A DNA stretch of 64,000 bases, taken from Ramazzottius varieornatus (lineage: Eukaryota; Tardigrada; Eutardigrada; Parachela; Ramazzottiidae). The DNA lies in assembly GCA_001949185.1 (NCBI GenBank), contig BDGG01000016.1:186001-250000 (forward strand). Reading direction: 5' to 3'. Under the pieces are notes generated by a model that was given only the letters and a program-made list of their open reading frames with translations, had not been told where the DNA came from and did not search any database. Within the stretch, counting starts at the first letter, position 1. Each line of letters opens with the position of its first letter. Shown one piece after another: positions 1 to 20,800 of the stretch. Position numbers and translations under genes: made by a program.

Positions 1-931
1 CTCAGTAAAGTCACATGGTCCTCCCTGCCTAATTTGTTTGTTGTGGGCCACGTGAGAATGCCGCAAACTGTGTGAATGGAAAAACCGGGTAGCCAGCCCA
101 TCCGACTATCCGACGCAGCCGGAAGTGGTCTTTCAGACAAATTGCACATGTATTTGATACATCTGTCCCATTTTGCCTCACAATGTTTCCGACTTGGCTT
201 CGAAGATGGCTCCATGAGTACGAGATCCTGCTTGTAAGCCCAACTGATACTTACTGGAACGCTGAACTACAGTAACTGGGACCGCAAAGCGAGGACCAAG
301 ATATCCGAAACGCAATGTACGCCATTTTTAGGCAACAGACAGTTTACAGGGCGAAGAGATCTATTACGATCGATAATAGTCCATGTCGGCAATCGATTCG
401 ACACTGTCAACAATACAGAGGAAAAAAATCGAAGTAGGATTTAGCAACCGTAGTACAAAAAATACAATACAAAGCAAACCGAAACCGAAACCAGTGGGTG
501 ATGTTGTGCACAGTGCCTCGTGCATCTGTGACCAGCACTAACATTCAGAACCTTAAAAATACAAAATACTACGACTCGACAGACAAGCGCAAAGTATAAT
601 GGATAAAAACGACGCGCTAGAAAGGTTGCAGCGCAACAGAAAAGAACCACCAAAGCGGATGATAAAAATACAAATAGGATGATCTGCTGAAAGCGATGAG
701 ATTTCGAAGCAACAAGCGTATAGCGTGGATGTCTTCTCAGGGAGTAATACATAGTACTACAGTAGCTTATGTAAAGAAGATCGGTGTACAAAATATCTTT
801 CTGCAACGGGGTGCGCGCATCAGTGTAATGTGACCATAGTCCGGCTCCTGGCGGAATGTGCAGGACGTTGCTTGGGCGGATCTATCAGCAAACTTCCTCT
901 GCCTTCCATCTGACGACTTCATGAACTCGGC
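1..931. other. Left-edge non-coding sequence and KLF 3' flank
   Basis: No gene seen. The longest open frame, on the minus strand at 441-806, is low complexity and resembles nothing I recognise. The KLF 3' UTR must lie in the right part of this stretch, but I saw no clear AATAAA in its orientation. Confidence 0.5.
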
Positions 932-7663
<6,732 letters not shown>

Positions 7664-7829
7664 CCTCCTAAAATATAAAAGCCAAAGAATAAATGTGGGA
7701 GAGCACAAAAAGCGAAAATAAGGGAATATGTACTGGTGAGTGCGCGCACTGTTTTCAGCTGAATGAAATCGATGCACAGCTTGTGCTCGATGGAGATGTG
7801 GATTTTTCTGAATCAAACACGCTGCGAGT

Positions 7830-7837
7830 TGACGTCA
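7830..7837. promoter_or_regulatory. CRE-like bZIP site upstream of KLF
   Basis: Perfect palindromic TGACGTCA about 165 bp upstream of the KLF coding exon in its transcription direction. CREB/ATF proteins bind this octamer. Its position makes a promoter role plausible, but one octamer may occur by chance. Confidence 0.3.
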
Positions 7838-8382
7838 TCCTTTGGCAAGACGGGAAAGAGAGAGCGAGGGGGGCCGGCCTTGGACAGTATGAATGAGTAA
7901 TTGATGGATGACTCACGGTGGTTATACGCCGAATAAAGCCAACGTAGCAAACGTTTGCCAAACAGGCAGCAGAGAAAATCGAGAACAAGAAAATTTTATT
8001 TTCCGTGCTTCACTGTATGAGCTGGTGCGATATGACAGCTTGATAATTTCTCTCGCTTTCTTATCGCCATGTACCATATTGGTCTTTGTTTCCGCTACGC
8101 TCGGCCAGCTTGACTAAAGTTCCTTCATAAAATACGACCGACCGGAAACTCTCTAGTTTGAGCGACAGATAACTACCCTAATTACCGAACAAGATTGTCG
8201 CTCTCTTATCAATGCGGCATTGCCGGCGAAAACAAGCTCGTAAATTAAGAATTACCGTTTAATATGTGGCTAAGGTATATACCGATCACCTCTCAACAAA
8301 CGAGCTCGCCACTGTCCAGAACCGTCTAAACAGCTTGAGGCTAAAATACCTGATTTTATGGTTTTTGTCGACCCTCGAGACG

Positions 8383-8388
8383 TTTATT
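8383..8388 (-). terminator. Candidate poly(A) signal of the formin gene
   Basis: AATAAA on the minus strand, about 420 bp beyond the formin stop codon. No transcript evidence is available here. Confidence 0.3.
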
Positions 8389-8803
8389 TCTCCGCCACTA
8401 GAACCTCTGTACATACGCAAGTAGACCGCATTGGCAGCATTGCGAAAATCGTGGGCCGCGGCCACAGTATTGTATTGATGATTCCTCTCTTTGTCTCTAC
8501 AGGTGGTGCTAGACATTGCACCGGAAGCCATTATAAAGCGAGGTCCTTCGCCGAGGTTACGGAAAAAATTGACCGCACAACAAGAAGCTTACGATGTATA
8601 CCAAGTCTTGTACTTCACAATTCCGCGCACAACAAAAGTTTTTCTCCCCTGCAAAATCGTACTCGAAATTTTAAAAACCGTCCAAAATCCTAAATTTGAA
8701 AATGTGACATACTGTAATATCCGCCACTATACAAGAGGAAGAGATAAACGACTAGCCAGTTCAAAAAGAAAAAGTCTAAACTTTGCCGTAAAAAGCAGCT
8801 GTA

Positions 8804-11800
8804 CTAATGTCTCAGTCGTGAAGTAACCGGCGCTGACAGGACCAGCGCTGCCTTCATGACTTTGGGGGACTCTGGCGACGTCAGCGTATAGTCCGACACT
8901 TTGGTGGTGAAGGAGCCATCAGCGTTTTTCTTGGTCCTTCCACTCAAGGCCAGCTCGCTCGGTCGTCCCACAGGTCTCCCTCCACTCGATGACGCCGAGT
9001 TCCTCAACGACAGCGTTACTTTCTTCCCACCACTACCACCACCACCTTGGACACTACCGGTCCCGGAGGACGACGAGTCCGAATGGACACTCTTGGCCGT
9101 GCTTTCATCCCCACCCATCTCACCACTCTTCATTCTGGCTAACGGCGGACTACTTCTCTGCTTTGGCACTGATAATCTATCAAAGACATTCGTCCCTAAA
9201 TACATGGCTTTGTTACTACTTCTCTCCGACTCGTCATTGGACGCTTCGGACTTTGGCGGTGACTTGGGCGTTTTTAACGAGGGATTCCACGGTGGGACCG
9301 CTCGTCGAATGGTCGTGTTGGCATACATGCTGCCCTTGCCACTTTCTCGCAACTCCTTCAGAGTCTTGACTTTACTGTTACCACTCAGTGTGCTCGACTG
9401 CGAGTTTCGAACAGAAAGACCCCGAGGGCCTTCTTCCACGGAAGCATCCGTCATACCACCTTCCTCGTCGATTACCTTGCCGTTCGTCGCCGGTAACCTC
9501 CGCCACTTCCGCAGTCGCTCTGAAGCCGTCCGTGTTAGCTGCTTCCGCGTCTTGTCGCTGCCACTCTTAATAGTGTCGGTATCGGTTTCTTCGCCAGAAC
9601 GCCCACCGTGTGGCTGCACGTTCTCCGAAGAGGACGATGCAGGGGAGGTTGTCCCGCTACCCAGAGGCTCGCCTGGGCAGCCAGCCTTTGGATCAAAGAC
9701 CAGCATGGCGTTAGCCAAGGTTTTGGAAGGTAGCCATGGACGGCTGGATGGTAAGTTCGGCTGGACTTTATTTTCTTGTAACGGCTGCATCCACTTGCTG
9801 GCTATGGACTGCGAAGGACCCTGCACCGGACTGAATGGTGTCTTCTGTGGTGCACGAGAAGGTGTACTCTGTGTTCTCGTACTAATCGGTACAGTAGGAG
9901 TTGGACCCACCACAGTCTGCGTCACCGTAGGCTCTGATCCTACCACACCGTTCCCTGGCGTACCGTACAGTGTATTCTGTGGTGAGGGAGACGGTACATT
10001 CCCCCCTACGCCATCGTGCACAGTCGCTAACGGAGTGGGCGCTTGTCCTACCGCTTCGTAGCCGATAGGATTTGGGTGGAACAACTGGGAGTTGCGATTG
10101 CTCAAAGGTGTTGTGGCCACCTGCTGTTGAGCTGTCTTCTCTCGACGGATATTTTGCCATGGATTGTTACTCTGACTATTCTGACTTTGGTTCGTCAGAG
10201 GACTTTGTTTGGCTTGTTGAGGAACATGTTGATCCATGGGTTGTTGGAGGGGAAGGCTAGAAGGTCGGGCTTGGGTTTGGTTGGTGTCGACCTGCATGCG
10301 GGAAGTCGGAGAGCGCGACGGTGTTGGAGGGGTCGGTGAGCTGGGAGGAGCAGCGTTGAGCCACGAAGAGACGTTTTGCTGTGGGCTGGGAGAGTGTGTC
10401 AGGGAGGACATCTCCACAGCACTGGAAGTGGGACGTTCGCGGCTGGCGGAACCTTCTTGAGATCGACCACCGGGACGAGATCGCAGAGAATGTCGCCCTA
10501 AGCAAAACAGAGAGGACGTTATCCAGAGCAATAGTGGCGGTATGAAAGATCAACGACGTACCGAAAGCAGGAAGGGCTTCGTTGGCGAGGACCCGTCCAA
10601 CCGTGATTCGTGACTGGGTGCTTTCCACGCCTTGAGCCAGGTACTCCATGAGATCGTCTTCATCCGAAGACCGAATCATCTTGCGAGCTCGCTTCTTAGC
10701 CCCAGCTGTGTCGGAAGCGTAGCCGCTCTCTTGCGTATCGCGCTTCGAGAAGGTGCCCGTCATTGTTCCCGTGTCCGAAGCATACTCGTCTGAACTCAAC
10801 ATTCCACTCCTATAGAAAGTAGTATCAAGGTACTCAAAGTTGCGTCCAGTTAACTTTCCCATCTAACTCCGGTCAGACCAAAATGGATTATCAACTTATC
10901 ACTTTACGTACCTGTCGGACATTCTCCGATTCGGCATGGTACTCCAACCAGTCGCTCGGTTCTGACCAGCTTTGATGGCGTTGTCGATCGATTCACCTGA
11001 AACAGATCTTTATTAGACTCGAATACAAATTCCACTTAATCGAATTTTAGGCCGCACAAAACTGATGCCACTTCCGGTTCGCAGTTCTGAAGCAGAAATA
11101 CATTCGTTCACTATGGTGACCTACCAGCTGCAATTCGACGTCGGAGTTTCTCCTCCTCTTCCTGTCGACGGTTTTCCGCTTTCACTTCCTGCATTTTCCG
11201 ATGTTCGTTCTCTTGGATAGCTTTTCGGAACTTTTGGCAGAAGTTGTGAAAGATCTTGAAGCAGTCTTCCAGCCGGAAGGTTGCCACGTCCTCGCAAAAG
11301 AACTCGGCAATGTCGACCCGTAAGCGCTCAATCTCGGCCACGTTGCTGTTCAGATTGTTCAGTTCCAGCTGGGCATCCTACAGTCAACAAAGCACGACCG
11401 GTTTTAAAAGTATTCTAAGAGGAACAACATTTTGTAGACTGTAGGCGGGCACAAAGAGGAAAGCGTACCCGTAGGAACTCCATCATGCGCTGCTTGACTT
11501 CCTCGTCGGCCTCTTCCAGTTGCTCCGTCAACCTTTGGCACTTCACATCCAGACTTTTGACCTCCTGTGTCAGGTTTTCAGTCGACAACCTGCAAGATCA
11601 TCCATTACAAACCAAGAAAGCAATGTGAGTTCGATTGGCTGGTACTTACTTGGCAGCTTCGCTCAGACCGTCCAGATCATCGGGGAAGCTCAGCAAGGAC
11701 GGATTTGTTATTGTCGCTTGCTGTAAACAAAAGAACCGCAATTTAGCTGATATTCTGGTACAACGCGGGTAGATCATGCTCAGCAGGGCGGTGAAACTTG

Positions 11801-14800
11801 TCACCCCGCAATTCTTACCTCGGTCACGTAATGGAGCAGGTTTATTGTCGGCTTGTTTGCTCGAATATCTGCCAGCTTGAGCAGAGACGACAGTTTGAAT
11901 CCGGCAGCGTTCCCAGCGTATCCGCCCTGCAACGACAAATGATTTTATCATTAGAGTCAGATAACTCACCCCACAAAATGGTGTTCCTGAGGTCTGTAGC
12001 GTGGTCATCTTATTCCAACTGACTTTGAAGTCTTGAAACTGTAGAGTATATCTACCCGACATGTATGAAGAAGATACCCGACATTTCTCTACAGTATGTT
12101 TTTCCAGTATTTTGTAAGCTGGACAAAGCCCTCGAAAATGCAACTATTTCAGCTGATATACGGGGCGGAACAAGCAGATACCCCTGAACGGAAAGAACGG
12201 GGCTTACGGTGTTGAGGAAATTTCCAGCCATGAGAACCATATGCAGCGTTTCGTGAAGGCGCGTGCTGCTCTTTATGCTTTCCGCTGTCCGGATGATCAC
12301 CTCCGCGCAAGGCTTCAGGTAGCCCATGTTCACCTCGAACTCCGACTCGAACAACATGGCTTCGATCCTCAACTTGTAACTACAAAAAAGACGCACCATT
12401 CATCCTTAGAAGGCCATTTTCCTGCATGGACTGTCAGACGCATTCAGCAAATTTCACTACGATATTTCTCTTACGATGATGTCAAGTTTCGGCTTACTTT
12501 AGTACTTGGAGAAGTTGATGCATGAACTTTTCGGCGGTGCCCAACCTAGCCGGGTTGCCTTCATAGCTCTTGAGCATGTCGATCTCATCCGGCTCGGGAA
12601 GAATCTTCAGCAAACCTCGCAGCTTCTCCGCGCCTATCCCCTCGTCGTCCCCACTCCTTATCAAGTCAATGATATTTTCGTGGGTGCTTCTGAACTGCTT
12701 AAGGAAGATGTTCACGTTCAAGCTTCTCTTTGGATCAAACAGGTTAATCTCATTCGAGTCCTTCCTCTTTCGCTCGATATCCGAAGAGACCGAATCGCGA
12801 GTCTTCTCACTGTCACCTAAATCCCATACTCAATATCAGATTACGCTCCTTCGATATCTCTATCATTTACATAATTCCGTTGGTTGATGAATCTGTTTTT
12901 ATCTATTTTTGTTTGAGAGCCCGGGTAACACACTCCATCAGATCGTTTCCCAAGTGGCGCACCTTTCAAGCCAATAACAATGACAGAGCGAGCCACTTGG
13001 GAGAACAATACCGTTTTTTCAAGTTGCGCACTGTCACAGCCGATAATATCGAAAACGTGCTCCAAATGAGAGATCAATCTGGTCGAGTTTGTTTATCGAC
13101 CTCCCGTTTCATGATTTCCAATATAAGTATTATTCGTTATTACCTTGCGGGGCGGCGAAGAGTTCTTCCATGACGCCGTAGTCCATGTTGCTGTTGACGC
13201 TGACCGCCGTCTTGGTCCACAAGTTGTCTTTTCCCACCACCTTGTGCACAGGAATCTTGTTCCAGTTGAACGTCTTCAGTCTTGTCTTTGGTTTCGGAAC
13301 GTTTTGCTGAGGCAAGGACATGAGTTCGTTACTGTTCTCATCAGCAAAGACCTCGTTCTTGGTGTTTGAAATATTGCTCTTCTGGTTCAGTTTCTGTGCT
13401 GCGTTTTGCGTGGTGGGCATTTGTGGAGGGGGAGGTGGCGGTGCGGGGACGAAGGAAGCGGAAGTCATTCCGGGAGGTGGCGGTGGTGGAGGAGGAGGAG
13501 GAGCACTACCAGTGAGAGGAGCTCCACAGGGCACCTGGAGGAAAAATAATCAATCAAACGGTTGTCATCTCAAGCGGCGCATGTTCTCATTGTTATTGGC
13601 TGAACGTGTGCGCTACTCCCGAAAACGACTTGGTTCAAGCCTTTTTCCCACGTCCCAAACTGCTAATCCGAAAAACATTTAGAAATTACGATCGCGAAAA
13701 ACACTTCGGGTCTGTTATTTTCTACCTCGACGTCCATGGTGGCGTCCGTGTTGGGAAACGTCACAGCTGTCAGCGAAGGCGATGAAAGGTCCTGGTTGCT
13801 CTTGAGACGGTCAGCTGTCTTGACGAGCTGGACAGGTGGACGAAGTAGCAGGTCGGCGTCTTCCTTGGCTTCCAGAAGGGTAGCGCGATGGACCAGCTTC
13901 TCTGCCGTGGACCAGATGACGTCGCCCAGCGAGTCATGCGGGTCAACTTGCAAGAGATGCTGCAGCAAGTTCAGGAAGACCACTTCTTGAGGACCACCGG
14001 AAACCTACAAAAATGAAACGTCGAGAAATTCTCTCCCCATTGCTTTCTCTAATCAGACGAGAACTGTTGGAGAACGTTGGCGGATCAGAACAAAGACAAA
14101 AGGAGGGCTTTTGTTGCTCGAATGCCTGTGTTTGATGTTTGGGCTCACCCTCACCATTACTGGATTCTCTTCTAGCCAAATGGGCTTCTTTTTGCAGGCT
14201 AAAAACAGCCTCCAAATTTACCTGGGCGAGGATGGCATGGAAGACATCCATCAGGTTGGAGAGATCAAGGCCATCAGGAGAGGCCAGGTTGGCTTCGTCG
14301 GCAAACTTATCTTCGTCAAACTTGTCCAGCTGATTGAACAGCTCCGTCTCGTCCGGATTCGCTTCGGCCCGGATGTGAGACAGAAGATCGAACAGCTTCA
14401 ACGCTACAAATAGTAACACCATCCATATTCCTCCCCGTTCTCTGCAGCTAGAGCATGTGCAACAGGTTGCTCAGTCCGAAACTTACAAATAAATTCGTTC
14501 CGTATCCGAACACGAGATCGCAGGGCTTCGTTGTTAGATATGACAGCGTTGATGAGGGTGATCAGCGTTGTCCGGTATGCCGCAGTTTTGGCTTGACGAA
14601 GCTCATCCACCAGAAGCTGGAAGCGCGAACAGTCTGTCTTCTCCGCCTAAGAGGACAAGAAAACAAGATAAACACAAGTCAAAACGAGCAGGTTTCAACC
14701 CCCGCTCTATCCCTTTCCTTACCCCATCGAACATAAACACCTGTCTCCCATCTACTAAAGCTTCCATAGGTTAAGGATTTACGTTTCTTGGAAGTCCAAG

Positions 14801-17800
14801 AGATCAAAACTGACAGTTTTGAATTCAGGAGATCTAAACTTTGGCAGCCCAAGTGGCGCCGGAAGTGGAAGTTCGGAAATCTTGCCAGCATGCAGTTCCA
14901 CTTCCAGTTTGTTGAGCAATGGAAATCCACAGTTTCATTGTAAGGACTCGCCCGACTCGGACACCTGTCGGCTGGAACAAACGGGCGCGAGACCATGCAT
15001 ATGCATGCTACAGCGGCGTATTACGTCATAGACCTGCGGGTTGGCTGACCATCTGTGCGTTGGTCAAGCCGCAAACGCGATGACGTAATGAGCCGCTTAA
15101 GTTGTACATTCTCATCTAAAATCTTATGAATTCAATTTAAACATCCTCGATCTTCGGAAAATATTTGAAAATTTATCCCGCACCAGATTGCGATTGAAAA
15201 ACTTCTAGTGCTGCCAAACAATTACACTGTCCATTGCAGAAGACTTGAAAAAAGAAGTGCGTGAATATGTTATCGTCGGAAAAATGAGGATAAAGGCATA
15301 ATTCAGACGATCGTGAAGTTCGTTAGTGGCGGATCGCCGAAAAGCAACAGATCCTTTCCCAAATCATACCATCAGCAGAATTTCGAAGTCTACACCGTCG
15401 CCGCAGTGATTTTTATCAGATCTACGGACTTTCCGCATTATAGTTGTCGGTACATTTCGTAAGCAAACCTGTTGACAGGTTCTTGAGGAAGACAACCTGC
15501 CGAGGAGGCAAATTCAAATCTTTCTCTGACAAGCTGCAGACATCTCGTTTGAATACCCTCGCACGACACGTAACCAAATTAGATTATACACGTAAACAAC
15601 GCCAATTACATTTCCTGCGTTTGAACAACAAAGTACTTAATCGAATGCACGACATTTTGACACTCGCGCGTTGTCCAATGTCAAACCTATCGCTCGGTAA
15701 ACTGGGGCAAAATTCGGGGTGAAATATTTTTCTCGACAAGAAAAAACAATTGTGTGTTATTTGCATAATTTTATGAATGAGGTCGACAATAAACATTCAA
15801 GAAAAAACACCTGGCTAACTCTTTTGGAATTTTACTTGTGTAATTAGACCCTGCGAAGAGCCGAAATCATATTTTTAGCTCGGCTGCACCAATAAAAGTA
15901 CCAACGAGCTCCGCAAGTAAAAACCGGCGCCGAGCAGACGGCGATTCGTCGATTAGAGCAGGTAGCAATTATATCTGCATAAGAACGCTACTTTCCCAAC
16001 GAAATGTAGGTGGACACACGGCTGGAGCTCGGCAGTGTCATTTCCGAAACTGCGCCGTATCAATAACAAGCGCGAATCCGCGATGACGTCACTGCGCCAT
16101 AGACTGACGACATCTAGATCACTTTCCCAAGTGGCGCAGGTGTTCATTAGTACCGACAGATAGCTTGCGCCACTTGGCCAAAAAGATTTGGATGGATTCG
16201 TTCGCCGACGTCCCAAACGTCTCCAGTCTTTCATTTCCAGTTTCTGTCAATATATTTTCTGGTTTCGATTTCCCAACTAACAGTTTATTTCTTCTGTTTC
16301 GGAAGAGTGTCTGAAGAAAAGGCTGCGATCATCATATCGTTGTAAGGTGCAATTTACCAGATGACATTGCGCAGGCCGTCTATCATGCCAAGTGCCACGC
16401 CCCGGGTCAAAAAGCGTGGGAAATAATGCCAGCAGGTTGTGAGCAGACCACGAATTTCTTTTTAGGATCAATGAGCAGTCATTAGAGGCACCCACAAACC
16501 ATCCAGTCTTGCGTGCATAGATCTTTCCATAAAATAGTAAAGTACCCCATAAAGCATTGCGACCTTCCATGGGAAAAATCACCTGCTGGCATTTTTGACG
16601 CCAAACTTTCCCACTAACAAATGAGCGCTCCATTACGAAAGAGATTTATGGTGCGTGGCGCATTACTCATTTACTGTAGTAATGCCTAGTTGCACCGGCT
16701 GGGAAGAGAGTGCGCTAAAGCTGAGTGTGGGGTTCTCACCTTGAATCGCTCAAAAATTTCCAGCGCTTTCTGGTAGCCATCTTGGTTGTGCACGCACATC
16801 GACGACAGCATATCCATGGCCTGCTTCTTTACCGCGACATTTGTCGAGTCCAGTGCTACAAAGTAAAACAAATATGCATTAGGAAATGTGAAGGATTCGG
16901 GTTGTGGTTGCGCCATAAAGTATTATGGTAGTTTACGCTGAAAATTCCAGGACATGTTCGCTCGCAAGAGGAAGTCATAAATTGTATAACATTGTCACGG
17001 TCACTGTGCCAGTTTTTCCGACTACACCGGATCTTACTGAGCCGATGAACGGAAGTTGTTGTGGATCAGTAGGTCTGGAAGCGCAACCTGATCATTGAAT
17101 GCTCCACACGAGGCACACTACACGCCAAATCGCCAAGGACCTATTGGTGGAGGTACCAGTCCTCGATCAACGCCGCGAAAGTTCAACCAGACGATAACAG
17201 GAAGCTTCAGCTGATGTGGCGAACTAGTAAAGAATTCATACAGCTATTCCGATATCCATCACTTGGTCCGCCAGTTGAACACAAGGACCAAGCTCCACAG
17301 AGCGCGTTCCGAGAAGGAAGTATTACCACTGGCGACTAAATAGACGGATAAGTCTAAGACCTCAAAAGTGTAGAAATCCCCCTATTCTGCATTCGGCCAA
17401 GTCGGTGAAAGGGTCTGCACTCCGAAACCCGTGAACCACAGCGCTATCGGGACTTCCTGCTTGTCACGTAAAACCCAAACATTGATAACCTCGAAGAAGC
17501 TAAACAGCGGCGGACCCTTTGCACTTATCAGTCATAAAGGCGCCATTCAGCAACAAACAAATACCGAACGATAATTGAGCATGTTCAAAGTCTTTAGACC
17601 ATTTGTACGCCCAGAAATATTCTCTAAACGGCCAATGTGTCTAACTTTGAATACAGTACTTGCATACTTCTGCAAAACAAACATCAAAACTAAATATCCG
17701 AACATCATGTACCGTTTTCCGCCGTCCGTTTCGAATTCTGAACAATCGTCCCTGTGTGTCGCCCCATCGTCCTTCAAAAATCGGAATGAAGTCCGCTTAC

Positions 17801-20800
17801 GAAATATCCTTTTAGCAATGGCCGCGAATCATTAACTGCCCGAGCAACATTCCTGCATCTTTTCAAAACTCCAAAATGGATTTCATAACGTAGAAAATGA
17901 GTAGTTCTGTGGATGCATATTTTCCGGCGAATTCAAAGTCTTCACGAACGTAACCTCGAACTTTGTACTTCAGGAACTCGATAACATGCAAAAGTCAAGA
18001 CATGTAACACGGAGAACTCAGTGCAGCAAATGTCGAAATTCCGGACTTGCAAAGAGCCGCTGTCAAAACACAAGTACTCGAGCCATAAAGAACAAGTGCA
18101 GCCATCAATAAAAACCAACGGTTGGCACGGATATTATGCTGTCTGAGTATCGCAATATTCCGTTGAGATACACGAAGTACGTTCCAAGCTACTGTTTACG
18201 TTTACCTGTAGAGCTCCAACGTCGGGGTACCTGATGGCGAAATATATTCAGTGCCATCAGAAGGCGGTCAATTCAAGCAGTGTGCCGTATCGCTCATGCG
18301 GCGCGTGGTCAAGCATTACTTCATACTTAACGCATACACCAATGCAAATCGCATTTCATCATGTCAGAAGCAAATATTTTTGCGACAGGCAGGCAAGCAG
18401 GCGGACAACCGTGGTGGTACGATCCCATAAATTAAAACGTGCTAATTTGATGCACATTAAAACTGTTGCTCCACCGTAACAAAAATTAATCCGCCTACTG
18501 CGACTACTTATTGCGAATTTGCGATCGTACCTGCGTAATCTCGTTCTTCGTCGATCGCTTCAAACTCTTCGTAGTTCCTCATATCCCAGGTACTGCACAA
18601 AAAGCCCACACACGTATCCAGACTCCAAATGGGAAACTCACAGGTGAGGTTCCTTCACCCAGCCATCTGTTCCCGAACGGTAAACACAGTACCGCAAATT
18701 AAGTCCGATCGAAAGAAGTGCTTGTCATCCAAGAAAGACATGAGTCAGCACGGTACCGTGTGACAGTAACCCACAAAGTTCCTTTCATCCGGCACCTGTA
18801 CCATCCTATTCAGGTGAGGCCTTTACCCAAGATCGATCAAGTTGATTCTGTCGGGTACAGCGAGGTACTCGGCAGGAACGGTTATGCGAGAGATCGACCA
18901 GTTAAAGTGGACCTGGAGAAACTCTGTTATCGAAGGTCGACCAGAATAACGGAACGGAGATGCGGACGGTGAAGTACACGAAGGTGTGCTAAGTGGATTT
19001 TTGGACATTACGCCACCTCCCGGCTTGTCGATATTTCCAACATCAACAGGGCTTATTATGTGGATGGGACAAAGAGCCACATTAAAGCCTGACTTCTCAT
19101 CCTTCGCCCTGACACCCATGACAATCGATCATATCGAGACTCTCACTAATATGTGCTGTGACAGCGCCTTTTGCCAGTCATGATCACAAACTCCTTTTGT
19201 TGCCCCGCTGCTTTGCATTGCTTTGCTAAAGGCAGTGCTGCCAAAGGTAGGTTAGACACGTAGTACGGATAAATCATCGTTAATTCCATACGGAACTGAA
19301 CTATTTTTACGATTGAAGAGTTGACTAGAACCACTGCAAGCGGATCTGACAACCCCCTTAACCGCCCCATCCGGATAACACGAAGGTGCGCCGTTGGGTT
19401 CCCGGCAAGAAGGGCGCACAGGACAACGCGGACCGACCCCAAGCTCGTCGTGTTGAATATCAACGCAGGTAGTATGATCGATAATTCTCTATACCGCCAT
19501 TCAATGTGACTCTAGGGAACTCGAACTTGAGGCTGAGTGGAAGTTGAATACCATCCACACTGAAGTGCGTCTTCGTCGAGAATCTGGGTGAGTTTTACCG
19601 AGAGATATCCCGGGTGAAGTGGCGCAGATCAGGTGTAAATAAAATTAACTGCTCAAGAAAATTATAATGTATGATTGTCAGGACAAAAGAGCAAACATGA
19701 AAACTTAAATTGATGGATGAGGTTTCAATCCAATGTGACGTTTGCGCTGGTTCGTACCGTCAAGTTCGCCGTGACGATCGCGAACTGTGTACCATAAACG
19801 CGCTGCAGGTACGCACGGCGGCAAGCCGGATATCTGTGATATTCTATCTGGTCGATAGTCAATTAAAAAAACAGTAGCTGGCGTCTAGCACTCGTCTGAT
19901 CTTTAACGTCATAATACCGACAGCTTGTCTCGACGCATTCCGCGGTTAAGATGAAAAGCATACAGCCACTTCATATATCCCAATTACCATCGGAATTCGA
20001 ATCTTCTGCCACAGATTGCGATGCTTTTACGCCTTATGCAGTACAGAACTTTGAGAAGTTGACATTCAAGATGTAGGTTACCACAAGCAGCTCCTTGACG
20101 TTAAGGACCCTCATAAACGCCACATAGCGTGACGATGACCCTCAACCGTGATGTGACCAGATGGGAGCTGTGTGAACAAAACGTACACGATGAAGGAATT
20201 GAATGGCGCACTCTTCCAGCCAACACAAAGAGGAAGTACGCCACTAGACATAACCATCTTCCACGTTTCGTCTGCCCAGCCCCTAGATGCTGCGCAGTAA
20301 TTGCAGCGCCACCTGGACCAAGTTCTGGAAACCTACCGTCGCTCTAGAAGCAAAGGTTCTTCGCTTCCTCGTTATCTCACCCCTGTCAAACTTTTGTTAT
20401 TGTCGTGAAAGAAATAAACTTCATTGTATTAGCCAACAAATAAAGTGCCTTATTCTGTTCCTGATATTTACGAGGTAAATGATAGCCGATATCACCATAA
20501 AGCTCGAAATGCATTATGCTGTTCTTGCCACGAAAGCCAAAGACACATGACATGATATGCTATAAACACAAAACGCAAAGACTAACCTGTCCATACTGCT
20601 GCCTTATTAATTATATCGTTCCAACAAATCGGACGCTTCGATATTCTGTACGTCCTGAGAACCTATCTTCTCAGTCTATTATTTGCCCATATCTTATGCT
20701 CCAATGAAAAGGTTTTTTTTCTCACACGCCTCAGCGAAAGGAATTCGTCACATTGTGAGCCTTGTCAAAACGCTTGCGCGATAGTCTACTTCCTGGTTTG

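Larger units (their letters stand above)
7668..8803. other. Gap between KLF and formin
   Basis: Holds the KLF promoter or 5' non-coding exon on the right of the KLF coding exon, and the formin 3' UTR. A perfect CRE octamer lies at 7830-7837. An open frame on the plus strand at 8491-8826 overlaps the formin 3' end and is not called. Confidence 0.5.

Noticed and set aside
8491-8826. 111-codon plus-strand frame after a good acceptor-like CTCTACAG
   Set aside because: Overlaps the formin 3' end, starts with TTG, has no partner exon and no recognisable domain.
8901-10061. 386-codon open frame on the plus strand
   Set aside because: It lies exactly antisense to the large last exon of the formin; stop-poor antisense frames are expected opposite Ser/Pro-rich coding sequence.
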